Shown here piece after piece: positions 31,402-43,135 of a DNA stretch of 64,000 nt (within the stretch, counting starts at the first letter, position 1; every line of letters begins with the position of its first letter). Source of the stretch: Diplonema japonicum (Eukaryota > Euglenozoa > Diplonemea > Diplonemida > Diplonemidae); contig OZ025686.1 of assembly GCA_964019335.1 (NCBI GenBank), positions 186,001 to 250,000 of the forward strand. Direction: 5' to 3'. The notes under the pieces were generated by a model that saw only the letters and a list, made by a program, of their open reading frames with translations, searched no databases and was not told the DNA's origin. The position numbers and the translations under genes were made by a program.

Positions 31402-32061
31402 TTAAGCCTTGTAGACGGAGAAGACACCCTCCTTCTTTGCGTAGTGGGCCTTCACCACCGGGATGTTTGCGATCTTCTTGGTGTGTGCGGTGATGTTCTT
31501 GAAGGGGGCGAGGCAGTCGGTGGGGTAGCCGTCGAACTGCCCGCTCCTGAAGATGTTGGGCCAGGCGAAGACAGCGGCGTCGGCGAGGGTGAGGTGGTCC
31601 CCGACTGCGAACCCGGAGGGGTTCTTCCCGATCAACTCGTCGATGAAGGTGAGCCACTTGAAGGCGTCGCCGCCCTCCGCCACAGAGGCTGCCCTGAAGG
31701 CCTCCCTCTCAGCTCCCTCGGGGACACCGAAGCTCTTGATGAGGGGACCGAACACCTCTCCAACCATGTCCACCATCTCGTCCACGCGGAGGGCAGCAAG
31801 CGGGCACTCCGGGTACAGGGGCTTCCCCTCGAACGAAGACTTCTTCGCCGCCCACCTCGCCATCGCCACGCTCTGCGACACCTGCACACCGTCCAACTCC
31901 ATCAGAGGAAGCTGCTTGGGGGCAACCGTCGGCTTCATCTTCCCCCACGACTCCCCCGTCACGATCTCATCCTCGAAGGGCACTCCCCCGACCATCAGGC
32001 AGAACCGGGTCGGCTCCAGCCTCCCCGCAATGTCGAAGTAGGTGAGCTTCACAGACGGCAT
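31402..32061 (-). CDS. Glutathione S-transferase (sigma-like)
   Basis: 219 residues, the usual length for a soluble GST. The N-terminal thioredoxin-like half is KLTYFDIAGRLEPTRFCLMVGG; Tyr8 is the likely catalytic Tyr and the GRLEPTR pattern is typical of sigma/alpha/mu-type enzymes. The cis-Pro/GSH-binding segment is KQLPLMELDGVQVSQSVAMARWAA, where Gln-Ser binds the gamma-glutamyl group. The all-helical C-terminal half contains the hydrophobic staple/N-capping box in HLTLADAAVFAW. Role: conjugation of glutathione to electrophiles, or prostaglandin-type isomerase activity. The start at 32061 was chosen because the upstream frame is low complexity. Confidence 0.9.
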   Translation of the reverse strand: MPSVKLTYFDIAGRLEPTRFCLMVGGVPFEDEIVTGESWGKMKPTVAPKQLPLMELDGVQVSQSVAMARWAAKKSSFEGKPLYPECPLAALRVDEMVDMVGEVFGPLIKSFGVPEGAEREAFRAASVAEGGDAFKWLTFIDELIGKNPSGFAVGDHLTLADAAVFAWPNIFRSGQFDGYPTDCLAPFKNITAHTKKIANIPVVKAHYAKKEGVFSVYKA

Positions 32062-32986
32062 TTGTGTTTTTTTTTTTCTCTTTCTTTCTTTTATTAGGAT
32101 GATGTTGAGGTGGGTGCTGGATTTAAGAGAGAAAAAAAAGTGGGTGGGGGAAAGTGAACTTATGGGAGGAATAGAATAAATCAAAAAAAAAATTGAAAAA
32201 GGTGTCAGGGTTAGATGCTTTGGGAACAGTATGAAAAAAAAAGGGGGGTGGGGATGGGTGAGCGTGGAGGATCCGAATAGGATAATTGTGGGGAAAGTTT
32301 AATAAAATATAAAAAAAAAAAAAAGAGAAAAAAAAAGATAGATTCAGTTACATCTAGGAGGAAAGCAGGAAGCAAATTAGGCTATGAGATTGAAAGGACG
32401 TGTAAGGGGGGAGAAATTTGTACTTTTTTCCCCTCCATGCTCCTTGTTTTCTCTTTTTTTTTTTGTTCTCTTCCGTAACCTCGGTTTTTCTTTTTCTTTT
32501 CTTTTTTTTAAATAAGCCACTCAGTTTTCTTTATTTTTCTTTTTTTTTATTTTCTTCAAAAAATGGAACAATTTAAAACAAAAATAATGGTGCTTCAAAA
32601 AAAAAAAAATCAGTTTATAGATTTTCTTTTTTTCTTTAAATGGGCAAATAAGAGGAAGTCAATCAACAAAGGAATGAGAATAAATAAAATAATAAAAGAA
32701 AAACACAACCTTCTTTTCTTTTCTATTTTTATAACAGAGAAGAAGGCGAGAAGCCAAAAAAAAAAATAATGGGTCAGGGGTAGAAAAAAAACCAGAAAAA
32801 AGAAAAAAAAGGCGAAAAAAGGGTTTTTTTTTTCTTTTTTTTTTTTTTTTTCCCTTTCACTTTCCGGGACTCTTCCATCTTATTTTTAATGTATTTCTAA
32901 ATCACAAAGCTTGTTTTTTGAAAAAAGGCAGAGTTTCAAAAGGGTTAAAAAAGAAAGAGCACATTCTAAGGTCTATCATAGTCTGA
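32062..32986. other. 0.9-kb low-complexity spacer
   Basis: No gene seen. Alternating A-rich and T-rich tracts, for example T runs at 32823-32850. Confidence 0.65.
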
Positions 32987-34920
<1,934 letters not shown>

Positions 34921-36036
34921 CTACTTGGCGAGAGCGAAACCCACACGGGCGTTGGTGACGTCGAACTCGAGGTAGTACTTCCTCATGAAGATGTCACCGA
35001 AGATCCAGACGGGGCCGAACGGGGGGGGCACGTCGATGCCCATGAAGCCGCTGAGGCAGGTGGTCTGAGCGCCCTGCGAGATCTTCATGATGTAGTCGTC
35101 CTGCTTGAGGGTGAAGGTGTTGCCAAGCATGGTGAGGGTGAGGTCAGGGAGGGTGTTCTCCTTGGGGCAGGTGGTGTACTGGCACTCACCGGTGGGACCT
35201 TCATTGCACCCAAGCTGCGCGTTGATCCCCTTGGCGACGCTCTTGGGGAAGGCCAGCAGACTGGTACCGGAGTCCATGACAGCGTTCACGTTCTTCCCGA
35301 CGGACTGCCCGTTGAAGGACACGTCGTCACCGTTCAGCTGCCAGTAGCCCTTCTTCGCCACAGGGACGTACACGAAGGGGGTGCTGTGGTGAGCGGGATC
35401 GGTCCCACCCATGGTGAGCTCCCCCACGTGGCTCCCGTCGTTGGTCAGGTAGAAGGCGAAGCTACCGGTCGCGACCTTGTGCTGCTCGAGCAGCGCGAAG
35501 AAAGGAGGGGTCACACCATCCACAGCGATGGTAGGCCAGCCCATACCGCAGATACCGTCGAAGTGCGCAACATCCCATGTGATACCAGGCATCTTGGTGG
35601 CCTCACCGAAGTTAAGGGTCACGTTAAGACCAGCAACACCGAGCACGTCCTTGTCGATGATACCTTCAAGGGCTCCACTGCCGTACTGGATGGAGAACTT
35701 GGTGCCGTTGGCGACGTAGGTGGACGACTTGTCAGAGTGGTACCTGTTGTCACCGGTCACCTTGGGCTCGGGTCCCGGCACCCACAAGTTGGAGCTCCCA
35801 GTGTCGAAGATCACCTTGAAGTGTTGCGGGGGGGTTCCCAGCGTGAGGGGCCCGTAGTACTGCGCGTTCTCGAAGTCCGTGATGGGGACCGAGGGGGTGG
35901 CACCGTACTTCGCGCACAACATAGCGTGGTCCGCAGACAGGGACTTCTTGCCAGCAGTCTTGGCCAGAGGGATCTTCACCACTGCGGAAGCGGAGACCAC
36001 TCCCAGCAGCATAAGGCACATAGCGCGCGACATCAT
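34921..36036 (-). CDS. Cathepsin D/pepsin-like aspartic protease (A1)
   Basis: 371 residues with signal peptide (MMSRAMCLMLLGVVSASA), a short propeptide and a two-lobe pepsin fold. First active-site motif FDTGSSNLWVPG, flap Tyr in FSIQYGSG, second motif VMDSGTSLLAF. Both catalytic Asp are present. The C-terminal VWIFGDIFMRKYYLEFDVTNARVGFA is the classical A1 ending. One N-glycosylation site (NVT) is visible. Probably a lysosomal/phagosomal digestive protease working with the C1A proteases next to it. Two Met-coded starts (MM) are adjacent; the first was used. Confidence 0.95.
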   Translation of the reverse strand: MMSRAMCLMLLGVVSASAVVKIPLAKTAGKKSLSADHAMLCAKYGATPSVPITDFENAQYYGPLTLGTPPQHFKVIFDTGSSNLWVPGPEPKVTGDNRYHSDKSSTYVANGTKFSIQYGSGALEGIIDKDVLGVAGLNVTLNFGEATKMPGITWDVAHFDGICGMGWPTIAVDGVTPPFFALLEQHKVATGSFAFYLTNDGSHVGELTMGGTDPAHHSTPFVYVPVAKKGYWQLNGDDVSFNGQSVGKNVNAVMDSGTSLLAFPKSVAKGINAQLGCNEGPTGECQYTTCPKENTLPDLTLTMLGNTFTLKQDDYIMKISQGAQTTCLSGFMGIDVPPPFGPVWIFGDIFMRKYYLEFDVTNARVGFALAK

Positions 36037-36305
36037 TGTTGCGAGATAAATTTCTTTGAATGTTATTTTTTTTATTCGTCAAGCCAAATATTACCTCAAA
36101 AAACTAAACGACAATCCCACTAGGTTTTATTTATTTAAAGAAAATAGAAAGAAAAAACAATTCAGAGTACGTTGGCGACAGAAAATTCAATAATCTCGAT
36201 TGACAGTGGACGGTCCCTACTTGGGTCCTGTCTCGAATGAGCGAGGACCGAGGGGTGCACACAATAGAAATCAAAAAAGTGGGATGTTTCGACGGCGAAT
36301 CAAAC

Positions 36306-37649
36306 TCACTTCCTGAGGGTGAGCATAGTGCCCTTGGGGGCGGTGATGCTGCTGCAGAGGTTCTCGAAGAAGGTGCCCTGGGTGTCCTGCTCGCACTGGC
36401 CGGTGGGCTGAGTGCTGGAGATGGCGAAACCACTGCAGTCAGCGGAGGTGAGGTACTCCTTCATGACGAGGCCAGAGGCATCGCAGGAGGAGATCATGGC
36501 AGAGCCACCGCCGGTGACGGGGATGCACTGGCCGATGGGGAAGGAGTGCGACTGGCAGCCCGAGGTGCAGGCAGAGTCAGTGCAGGTCTTCTGGGTGAAG
36601 GTGCCCGAAGGCGAAGGCGGGGTAGGAGGGGTGGGACCCGACCCAGACACCTTCGAGGTACAGGGGGACTGGTTCAGAAGGCACTGGTTGGTGCCCCTGG
36701 CAAGCCTGATGTACCCGTTCTCACCCCACGCCGCGCCCCAAGAGTTCTTCACGATCCAGTAGTCGGCGGCGAAACCAACGATCAGCACACCGTGGTCCAG
36801 CTGCTGGCTGATGCAGTTCGACATCACACCGCCGGTGTACGTCTGCCACGAGGTAGCGTCCACAGCGATGGAGAGGGGGCCGTTCGTCGACACCCACGTC
36901 GCCATGTCGTCCTCGTTGTGAGCAATGTCCTGGTGACCCGAGATGGTGGCACCAACAGCCTTGCCAGAGACCTCCTGGCACTGGCCGCTCACACCACCGC
37001 CCGAGGTGTAGGGGTACGAGGCCTCGGTTACAATCTGACCGTTGTGCGCGGACAACAGCCACTCGAATGCGTTGTCCATGAGACCACCATCGCAGCCATC
37101 GTCGTTCTTGTCGCACGATACAAGCTCCTGCTCAGAGAGCGAGGTCAGGGTGTTGCCGGCAAGGAACCACTGGCCCTCGATGCCACCGGTGGTGGAGAAC
37201 GCCCAGCAGCTGTGGTTGGTGTTTTTGATCTATTTGTCATATATTCCCCTTTTCACATACCTCCCGCACTGTGCCTGGTTCTTCACGTGGGTCACGGCGC
37301 CCTTGGACCTCCAGTCCACGGGGGTGGCAGCCACACCCTCGAACATCCTGGGGGGGCTCTTCTTCGCGGGGACCTTCAGGTTGTGGTGCACCTTGAACTC
37401 CTCCGCGGACAGGTCGCTGAATGCGTTCATCCCGAAGGTAGCCTTGGGGTTCGACTCCTCGAACTTCGCAGCCTTCATCATGTTCTTCTTGAAGATGGCC
37501 CTCCTGTGCGCCTCGTCGGAGCCGGTGTACTTCTTGTTGTAGGTCTCCTTGAAGTTCCTCCACAGGAGCGCTTCGTTGGCCTCGATGTACGAGGCGGGCA
37601 TGCCCGCGGTGGCCGTGGCCAGGGCGAGGATAGCAAGACTGGTCTTCAT
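36306..37649 (-). CDS. Cathepsin L-like C1A protease with Cys-rich C-terminal extension
   Basis: 430 residues after removing a 51-nt intron (37210-37260, GTATGT...CCACAG), which splits the Ser codon just before the catalytic Cys (QCGS|CWAF). Signal peptide MKTSLAILALATATAG, I29 propeptide (LLWRNFKETYNKKYTGSDE; FSDLSAEEF) and mature enzyme starting near TPVDWRSKGAVT. Active site: Gln in NQAQCG, Cys, His in LDHGVLIVGF, Asn in KNSWGAAWGENG. After the peptidase, a Pro-rich hinge and ~100-residue domain with spaced Cys (CTDSACTSGCQSHSFPIGQC) form a C-terminal extension of the kind known in some protist cathepsins. A minus-strand CGACACAG ending at 37664 lies 14 nt before the ATG. Confidence 0.94.
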
Positions 37650-37830
37650 GTTTCTTAGTTCTCCTGTGTCGGGTGGTAAAAGACGTGTAGAAAGAGGAAG
37701 ATTATAAAAAAGAAACTGCAGGAAACAGCGAGTAGGTTTCCTGCTCATAAGAAGAGATGGTCGAACAATGAAGCAAAACGAAGCACACGTGGCAGTTCAA
37801 CTTGGTTGTCAAGAAGCCTGTCGGGGAAAA

Positions 37831-37867
<37 letters not shown>

Positions 37868-38024
37868 AGGGAGGAAGCAGCGTGCGCTAAGCACGATAGG
37901 TACTGCCGAAACGACGACGGGGCAGAAAGGGATATGCCGGACATGCCGCACTGATGGTACACACAAAAGGCATTTAGGGGGAGGTAGGGGAAGAGCGCCA
38001 ACGGTGGCTTATTATAGATGTTGC
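37650..38024. other. Spacer between cathepsin paralogues
   Basis: No gene seen. One A tract of ~33 nt (37831-37863) in otherwise complex sequence. Confidence 0.55.
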
Positions 38025-39038
38025 TCAAATCTCAGAGGTGCAGGGGGACTCGTTGAGGCCACATTCATTGTCGCCCCTCTTGACCCTGATATACCCAGCC
38101 TCGCCCCAAGACGGGCCCCAAGAGTTCTTGATGATCCAGTACTCGGGGGCGTAGCCGACAATGAGGACGCCGTGGTCGAGAGTGCAACGGGTGCAGCAGT
38201 TGGTGAGGACACCGCCCCTGTAGGTCTGCCACTTCGTGGCGTCCACAGCGATGGAGAGGGGGCCGCTGGTTCCCACAAACTCAGCCATGGCAGCCTCGTT
38301 GTGAGCGATGTTCTTGAAGCTCTTGATGGTGGCACCCACTGCCTTGCCAGAGACATCGTGGCACGCGCCGTTGACCCCGTGGCCCGAGGTGTAAGGGTAC
38401 GATGCCTCGGTCACGATCTGGCCGTTGTGGTGCTGGAGGAGCCACTTGAAGGCGTTGTCCATGAGACCACCGTTGCAGCCATCGTCAACCTTGTCGCACG
38501 ACACAAGCTCCTGCTCAGAGAGCGAGGTCAGGGTGTGTCCGGAAAGGAACCACTGGCCCTCGATGCCACCGGTGGTGGAGAACGCCCAGCAGCTGTGTGG
38601 GATGGTGTGTTATTCATCTGGTTATTCGTCTGTCACATACCTCCCGCACTGTGCTTGGTTCTTCACGTGGGTCACGGCACCCTTGGACCTCCAGTCCACC
38701 TCGGTGGGTGCACGCAGGCCGGTGCCGTTCCAGGTCGGAGCATCGATCTGTCTGACTTGAAGGTTGTGGTAGACTTTGAACTCAGCGGGGGTCAGGTCGC
38801 TGAAGACATTCACCCCGAAGGAGGCACCCATGGTCTGCTCCGCCTCGTAGTCCACACCTTGCAGAAGGTTCGCGAGGAAGACCTGGTATCTCCTCTCCTC
38901 TTCGACAATGGACGCGTACCTCTTGTTGTAGTCTTGCTTGAACACGCTGAACATGGAGCGGGCGTTGCCGCGGATGTACTCTTTGCTCAGACCCTGCACG
39001 GTCCCTGCAAGGAGCGCCATGACGATGAGCGACTTCAT
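38025..39038 (-). CDS. Cathepsin L-like C1A protease
   Basis: 321 residues after removing a 48-nt intron (38593-38640, GTATGT...CACACAG) at the same codon as in the neighbouring paralogue, just before the catalytic Cys. Signal peptide MKSLIVMALLAGTVQG; propeptide with FSVFKQDYNKRYASIVEEE and FSDLTPAEFKVYHNL; mature enzyme from about EVDWRSKGAVT. Cys, His (TLDHGVLIVGYA) and Asn (KNSWGPSWGEAG) are present. It ends shortly after the fold (CGLNESPCTSEI) and so lacks the C-terminal extension of its neighbour. The pair clearly arose by tandem duplication. A minus-strand CCCCACAG ending at 39056 lies 18 nt before the ATG. Confidence 0.94.
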
Positions 39039-39097
39039 GTTAGTTAATGTGGTGTCTGTGGGGTGTTAAAAGCGCAGGAAGGCTTTAGAAAGTAAAG

Positions 39098-40159
39098 TTA
39101 TGTTTTGGGGCGGCATTCCGCCGGGAGCGGGGGCTCTTCGGGTTGTTTATGAAAGATTTTCAGCTCGTACTTCGTTTCGTCGAAAAAGCACGCGCTTATG
39201 GTTTTCCCCCCGAAGCTCCTACCATCAAGCTCGACAACGGATTTGATGGCTTCGGGGTTGCGGTGGAACTTAACGAAGATGCGCACTGCTTCTTCAGGAG
39301 GTACTCCATCGTCTTCGAAAACTTCGATCCCCTTGACCTCCCCGTACTTCTGGCATTCTGCTGCGACCTCCGCTTTCAGGGTGATGTCTATACCTCCCTT
39401 GTGGACCATGTTTCGTAGTAATACGATTCTGGTGGGTGTTCCAGTGATTTTTGTGTTGCCCTTCTTTCTATTCCCGCTTGGTTTAACAGCTGCGGCCGGT
39501 TGGATGACGCCTACTTTCTTGCTGACCTTTTGAACTTCCAAGGGAGTTGCCACTCCATCACCTCGCTTCCCCAAACCTTGTCCCGCCTCCCATCCTTGTT
39601 TCGCCATCATTCTCTCTGCGAATGACATTTTTTTCTCCTTTTCTGCTTTTAGGATCGCCTCGGCTTCTCTTTCGCTTTTCTCTTGTTCTTCGATGGCTGC
39701 TGCTGTTTGACTTCCAAGTGATTTTGACATGTTCAATCTTCTTTGGAAGGCTTCTTCTGCTGTTAGTTTTAGAGTTTCAGCTGTTGGTTTCAACTGGCTT
39801 ACCCTGTTTTTTTTGTTTTGTCTTTTTTGTGGTGGATATAACCTCTGTTGCTCTTGCATTTCCCACCGTCGTTTCTCCTCGTAAATCGCCTGGTGGTGTC
39901 TTTCCTCTGCACTTCGTTGCTGTTCCTGTTGCGGGGCAGATGGGGGAAGACAATATTTCGCATACCAATATTTTCGCTTCCATCCTCTTATGCATTTCCT
40001 TATCATAGTCATTTGGCTTCTCTGGATTGTACATAACACATTTATCTGGAACTGGTAACGGAGCGTCACGTCTGTGGTGTTGCTGCTGCTCTGGCGGTGG
40101 TGCCACTGGGTGCAAATGTGGGTCATAGCCTATGTGCCTCCTTTTCTCAATAGGAGCAC
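39098..40159 (-). CDS. Splicing factor SPF45/RBM17 (DRT111-like), 5' exon not found
   Basis: The coding part ends at 39098 and holds ~340 residues after removing a 40-nt intron (39926-39965, GTATGC...CAACAG) that joins RMEAKIL to EQQRSAEERH. Seen: an N-terminal VMYNPEKPNDYDKE motif typical of SPF45, a charged helical region, a G-patch (FAERMMAKQGWEAGQGLGKR) and a C-terminal UHM-type RRM (TRIVLLRNMV ... ELDGRSFGGKTISACF) whose GR-x-F binds ULM ligands of other splicing factors. The reading frame is open back to an acceptor-like AG at 40160-40161. No upstream ATG joins in the right phase, so the first exon or true start is unresolved. The ATG at 40126 is in the wrong frame unless the intron is retained. 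Confidence 0.85.
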
Positions 40160-40508
40160 CTGTTTATTTTAATTTGTTTTTTTTTTTTTTTTTTGCCGAT
40201 TTTTTTCCTCCCCATTTTTTTTTTTTTTAAAGCAGCTAACCAATTGCGCCCCCTGCTACTCTTTTAATCCCGGAAACTCTTTTTACTTCCATTACCGTCC
40301 CCTTGTCTTTCTTCCTTTTTTTTTTTTTTTTAATTTCCACCCTCCCCCCTCCTCCTTTCTTTTATACTCTGTTTAAAGATTAATTCAACAATTCTCACAG
40401 GAAAAACAGGAAAAAAAAAGAACGACACCCTCCCCTTTTGAGAATCTGTGCTTGAAAAAACACGGAAGATGAATATGTAAAGAGGAAGAAGAACGAAAAA
40501 TAAAAATG
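40160..40508. other. Low-complexity spacer upstream of SPF45
   Basis: T-rich tracts. Possibly hides a first SPF45 exon; the only minus-strand ATGs (40216 and about 40293) do not splice in phase to the next exon. Confidence 0.5.
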
Positions 40509-41006
40509 TCACGCCCAGACAAGAGGAGCCTTTTTACGTCTGGTTTCAAGGTTTTCGTTGTGGGTAGACAGGGCAGTGTGTAGCGTAGCCACCAAGGCGG
40601 AGGTGGCGTTCCAGTCATGAGGGCGTATGTGGGCCTCGAGGCGGGTGATGGCTTTTGCTAAACGGGAGCTGGAACGTGCAGAAGAAAGAGTGCTTCTTCT
40701 CGAAACAGTTTTTTTAAGCGAAGCGGCCGTGGCTGGAAGCTTGGAATTGCCTGCATCCTCTTCTTCGTCCTCTTGCTCAACCCGCAGCGCGGTCTGAGGC
40801 CGGGAGTACGCGCTTACCAAGGCTTGTTCCGTCATGCGCGAGGTAACGTGCCGTTTCCTCTCTGCAAACTGCCATGAATAGTGTTTTTTCGATTGCTCCA
40901 GAGGAGCACGCTTCTCATTCTTCTTGAGCGAGTAATCGGAGTCTGTTTTGAAGCAAAATCCGGGCGCCGGACGCTGCGCGTTGAAGTCGATATGGGGAAA
41001 TGACAT
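40509..41006 (-). CDS. Unknown basic protein (165 aa)
   Basis: Not recognised. Begins MSFPHIDFNAQRPAPGFCFKTDSDYSL, a Pro/Phe-rich start; middle is acidic (EQEDEEEDAGNS), then a Ser/Arg-rich stretch (SRRSTLSSARSSSRL) and a short helix. Composition and complexity support coding, and it keeps the same strand as its neighbours. Probably a mostly disordered protein; no function proposed. Confidence 0.6.
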   Translation of the reverse strand: MSFPHIDFNAQRPAPGFCFKTDSDYSLKKNEKRAPLEQSKKHYSWQFAERKRHVTSRMTEQALVSAYSRPQTALRVEQEDEEEDAGNSKLPATAASLKKTVSRRSTLSSARSSSRLAKAITRLEAHIRPHDWNATSALVATLHTALSTHNENLETRRKKAPLVWA

Positions 41007-41086
41007 CTTTCCCCCTCCTGGACTGGAAACTAACTAAGAATGTAGGAGAATAGAGGAGAATAAAAAAAAAAAAAAAAAAAAAGAGC

Positions 41087-41335
41087 TCACTCCCACTTCC
41101 CTGTGTTTTGGTTGTACACCTCCCAACCCTGGTCGTGCATCGAGTCTGTGTTCCCGTACTTTGCGGCTGAGAACATGTTTCTACTGGGATATCTCTTTAC
41201 AAAATTCTCCACGTTTCTCTCTGTGACCGTTATCACCTTTCTGCGGGTGCCTTTGATATCCCGCATCATGGCCACAACACTGTCCGCTGTCCAAGATCTA
41301 GATATAGTCTGCGCAAAGACGGGTCGTGTTGTCAT
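41087..41335 (-). CDS. Small unknown protein (82 aa)
   Basis: Not recognised. Compact sequence without repeats, ending WEVYNQNTGKWE. Bounded by A-rich DNA on one side and a C/T tract on the other. Could be a real small protein or the last exon of a larger one; evidence is reading-frame composition only. Confidence 0.5.
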   Translation of the reverse strand: MTTRPVFAQTISRSWTADSVVAMMRDIKGTRRKVITVTERNVENFVKRYPSRNMFSAAKYGNTDSMHDQGWEVYNQNTGKWE

Positions 41336-41501
41336 TTGTTTCTCTTCCTTCGTGGAAGAAAGGCCCGCCCCCCCCCCCCCCCCCCCCTCTGCTGGGGTTT
41401 TTTTTTTAAATGTAAAGTGTCGAATGAAGAAAAAAAAAAAAAGAAGAATGACTTTGGTTGCTTATAAACCGCCTGGCGCACAAGCAACTGCAGGCACAGT
41501 C

Positions 41502-41779
41502 TACTTGATTACAGGGGGTGCTCCTCGGCCGAGCAGTAGCTTCTTCTGCGTTCCGCGCTGTGTCCTTAATGCGTGCGGTGTGCTCAACCCTAGCCGGGGC
41601 GCCCCGGGTAACCAAGATTCTGCGCTCGTGCAGTTTGCTGCCTGTTCGTCACCCTGAGCATCTGCAATCACTCGGGCGCTACCGGTGATGACCGACGAGG
41701 AGGTCAACAGCGAACAATACATCTGATGTACTTCTTATATTTCCATGTTATCCCCACCACCCAAAAAAAAAAAAAAAAA
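41502..41779 (+). mobile_element. Dispersed ~270-bp retroposon-like repeat, copy A
   Basis: Starts at TACTTGATTACAGG and ends CCCCACCACCC followed by an A run, like a SINE with poly(A) tail. Related copies are at 49151-49452 and 59332-59619, identical over long stretches. On the opposite strand all copies keep an open frame of 73-88 codons (here 41501-41722) with indels of three or nine bases. No clear target-site duplication was found. No tRNA-type A and B boxes are obvious in this family. Confidence 0.7.
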
Positions 41780-41866
41780 GCCCGTGCGCAATTATTAAAA
41801 TGTCTTTTGGGAGTTAGAAAGAACATAAGAAACTATATTTTGATTGTGCTCTCGAATGGGAAGAGT

Positions 41867-41904
<38 letters not shown>

Positions 41905-42027
41905 CTTTGCTTGGTTTGTTGTGGCACATTGTTTTGGGAAAGTCAAGAGTTAAACTAAAAAAAAAAAAAATTAAAACTGTATGTAATTTATAAGAGATAA
42001 ATGGAACTTGTTGGCGGGTACCCCCCC
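41780..42027. other. Low-complexity spacer
   Basis: No gene seen. T tract of ~30 nt near 41875-41904. Confidence 0.55.
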
Positions 42028-42236
42028 TGTTTTGTCAAACTAAAATGAAAGAAGAAGAAAAAAAACAAAAAAAATCACACACAGCACATCACGCACTAAA
42101 ACTCGTAAGTCATGATAAAGATGCCCGTCCCCCTTCAGCCTGCTCGCGTTTTATACAACACCTACGTTTTCAAAAATCAAGGCAGAGACAAAACAATGAT
42201 TTGTATCTAAGAAGTGGAGCGGCTTTCAGGTACAGG
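42028..42236 (-). pseudogene. Decayed partial copy of the adjacent GNAT gene 3' end
   Basis: 42028-42236 repeats the 3' flank and last ~190 bp of the neighbouring acetyltransferase gene. Both begin TGTTTTGTCAAACT and share ACTCGTAAGTCATGAT, CCCCCTTCAGCCTGC and GAAGTGGAGCGGCTTTCA. The peptide LYLKAAPLLRYKS is recognisable against LYMKAAPLLGYKS. The copy has deletions and frame shifts and lacks the rest of the gene, so it is a fragment left by local duplication. Confidence 0.75.
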
Positions 42237-42294
42237 TGTTTTGTCAAACTAAAAAAGAAAAGAAAAGAAAATAATAACACAGCATTCTCACGCA

Positions 42295-42894
42295 CTAAAA
42301 CTCGTAAGTCATGATGTACGCGTCCGTCAGTCCTTCGTCCCCCTTCAGCCTGCCTGCGTTCTTTATGACACCTACCCTTTCGAAACCGAGATCCTCCCAC
42401 AGCTTGCGTGCTGGGTTTGAGGCGAAAACAAGGTTGAAACATGACGATTTGTATCCAAGAAGTGGAGCGGCTTTCATGTACAGGTTACCCATGATACGGG
42501 CAGCCCCTTGACGCCGGTAGGAGGCTGAGGTGATGAAGCCGCCGTTGCACACATGGGAGCATCTCCCAGGGAAGTTAGGTCTTATGTAAAAGAGGGAGAC
42601 CAAGGCGCCAGTGTCAGTGGTGCGAAGGGCGAAGGCAGCATGTGATAGGAAGTACCCCTCAAAGGCTTCCCAGTCGAACGATTCTTCAAATGGCCAGCTC
42701 CTGCCGTCCTCCACCATGCTGTTGAATACCCCCAGCATTTCCTCCTTTTGCTCTTCGGTGAGTTCTGTACGGACCACCCAGTCCATCACCACGTCTCGTC
42801 CTTCCTTCAGCTTGCAGTTGAACGGTACTTCTGGAACCAACGACTTGTCCATGTTTTGTGCCGTTACTTGCTTTTTACTGTCGTAGACAGACAT
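42295..42894 (-). CDS. GNAT acetyltransferase (Mpr1-like)
   Basis: 199 residues. GCN5-related N-acetyltransferase fold, which moves acetyl from acetyl-CoA to an amine. The segment FYIRPNFPGRCSHVCNGGFITSASYRRQGAARIMGNLYMKAAPLLGYKSS is strongly like yeast Mpr1-type enzymes: it contains the acetyl-CoA loop (RRQGAAR) and is followed by FNLVFASNPARKLWEDLGFERVGVI. Mpr1 acts on azetidine-2-carboxylate/proline metabolites and protects against oxidative stress; the substrate here is unknown. A minus-strand CTTCACACAG ending at 42917 lies just upstream of the ATG. A broken copy of the 3' end follows the gene. Confidence 0.85.
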   Translation of the reverse strand: MSVYDSKKQVTAQNMDKSLVPEVPFNCKLKEGRDVVMDWVVRTELTEEQKEEMLGVFNSMVEDGRSWPFEESFDWEAFEGYFLSHAAFALRTTDTGALVSLFYIRPNFPGRCSHVCNGGFITSASYRRQGAARIMGNLYMKAAPLLGYKSSCFNLVFASNPARKLWEDLGFERVGVIKNAGRLKGDEGLTDAYIMTYEF

Positions 42895-42989
42895 TTTGTT
42901 ATTGTTGTTGTGGTGTCTGTGTGAAGAGCATTTTTTTTTTCATTGTGGTTATACTTATATCAAAGAAAAAAAAAAAAAATCTAATCATT

Positions 42990-43020
<31 letters not shown>

Positions 43021-43053
43021 TTTTTTCTTCCCCCTGGGATAAAAAAATAGGGG

Positions 43054-43088
<35 letters not shown>

Positions 43089-43135
43089 AAGTTAGAGGTA
43101 TCAACAGAAAAAAAAAAAGATAAAAAATTGTTGTT

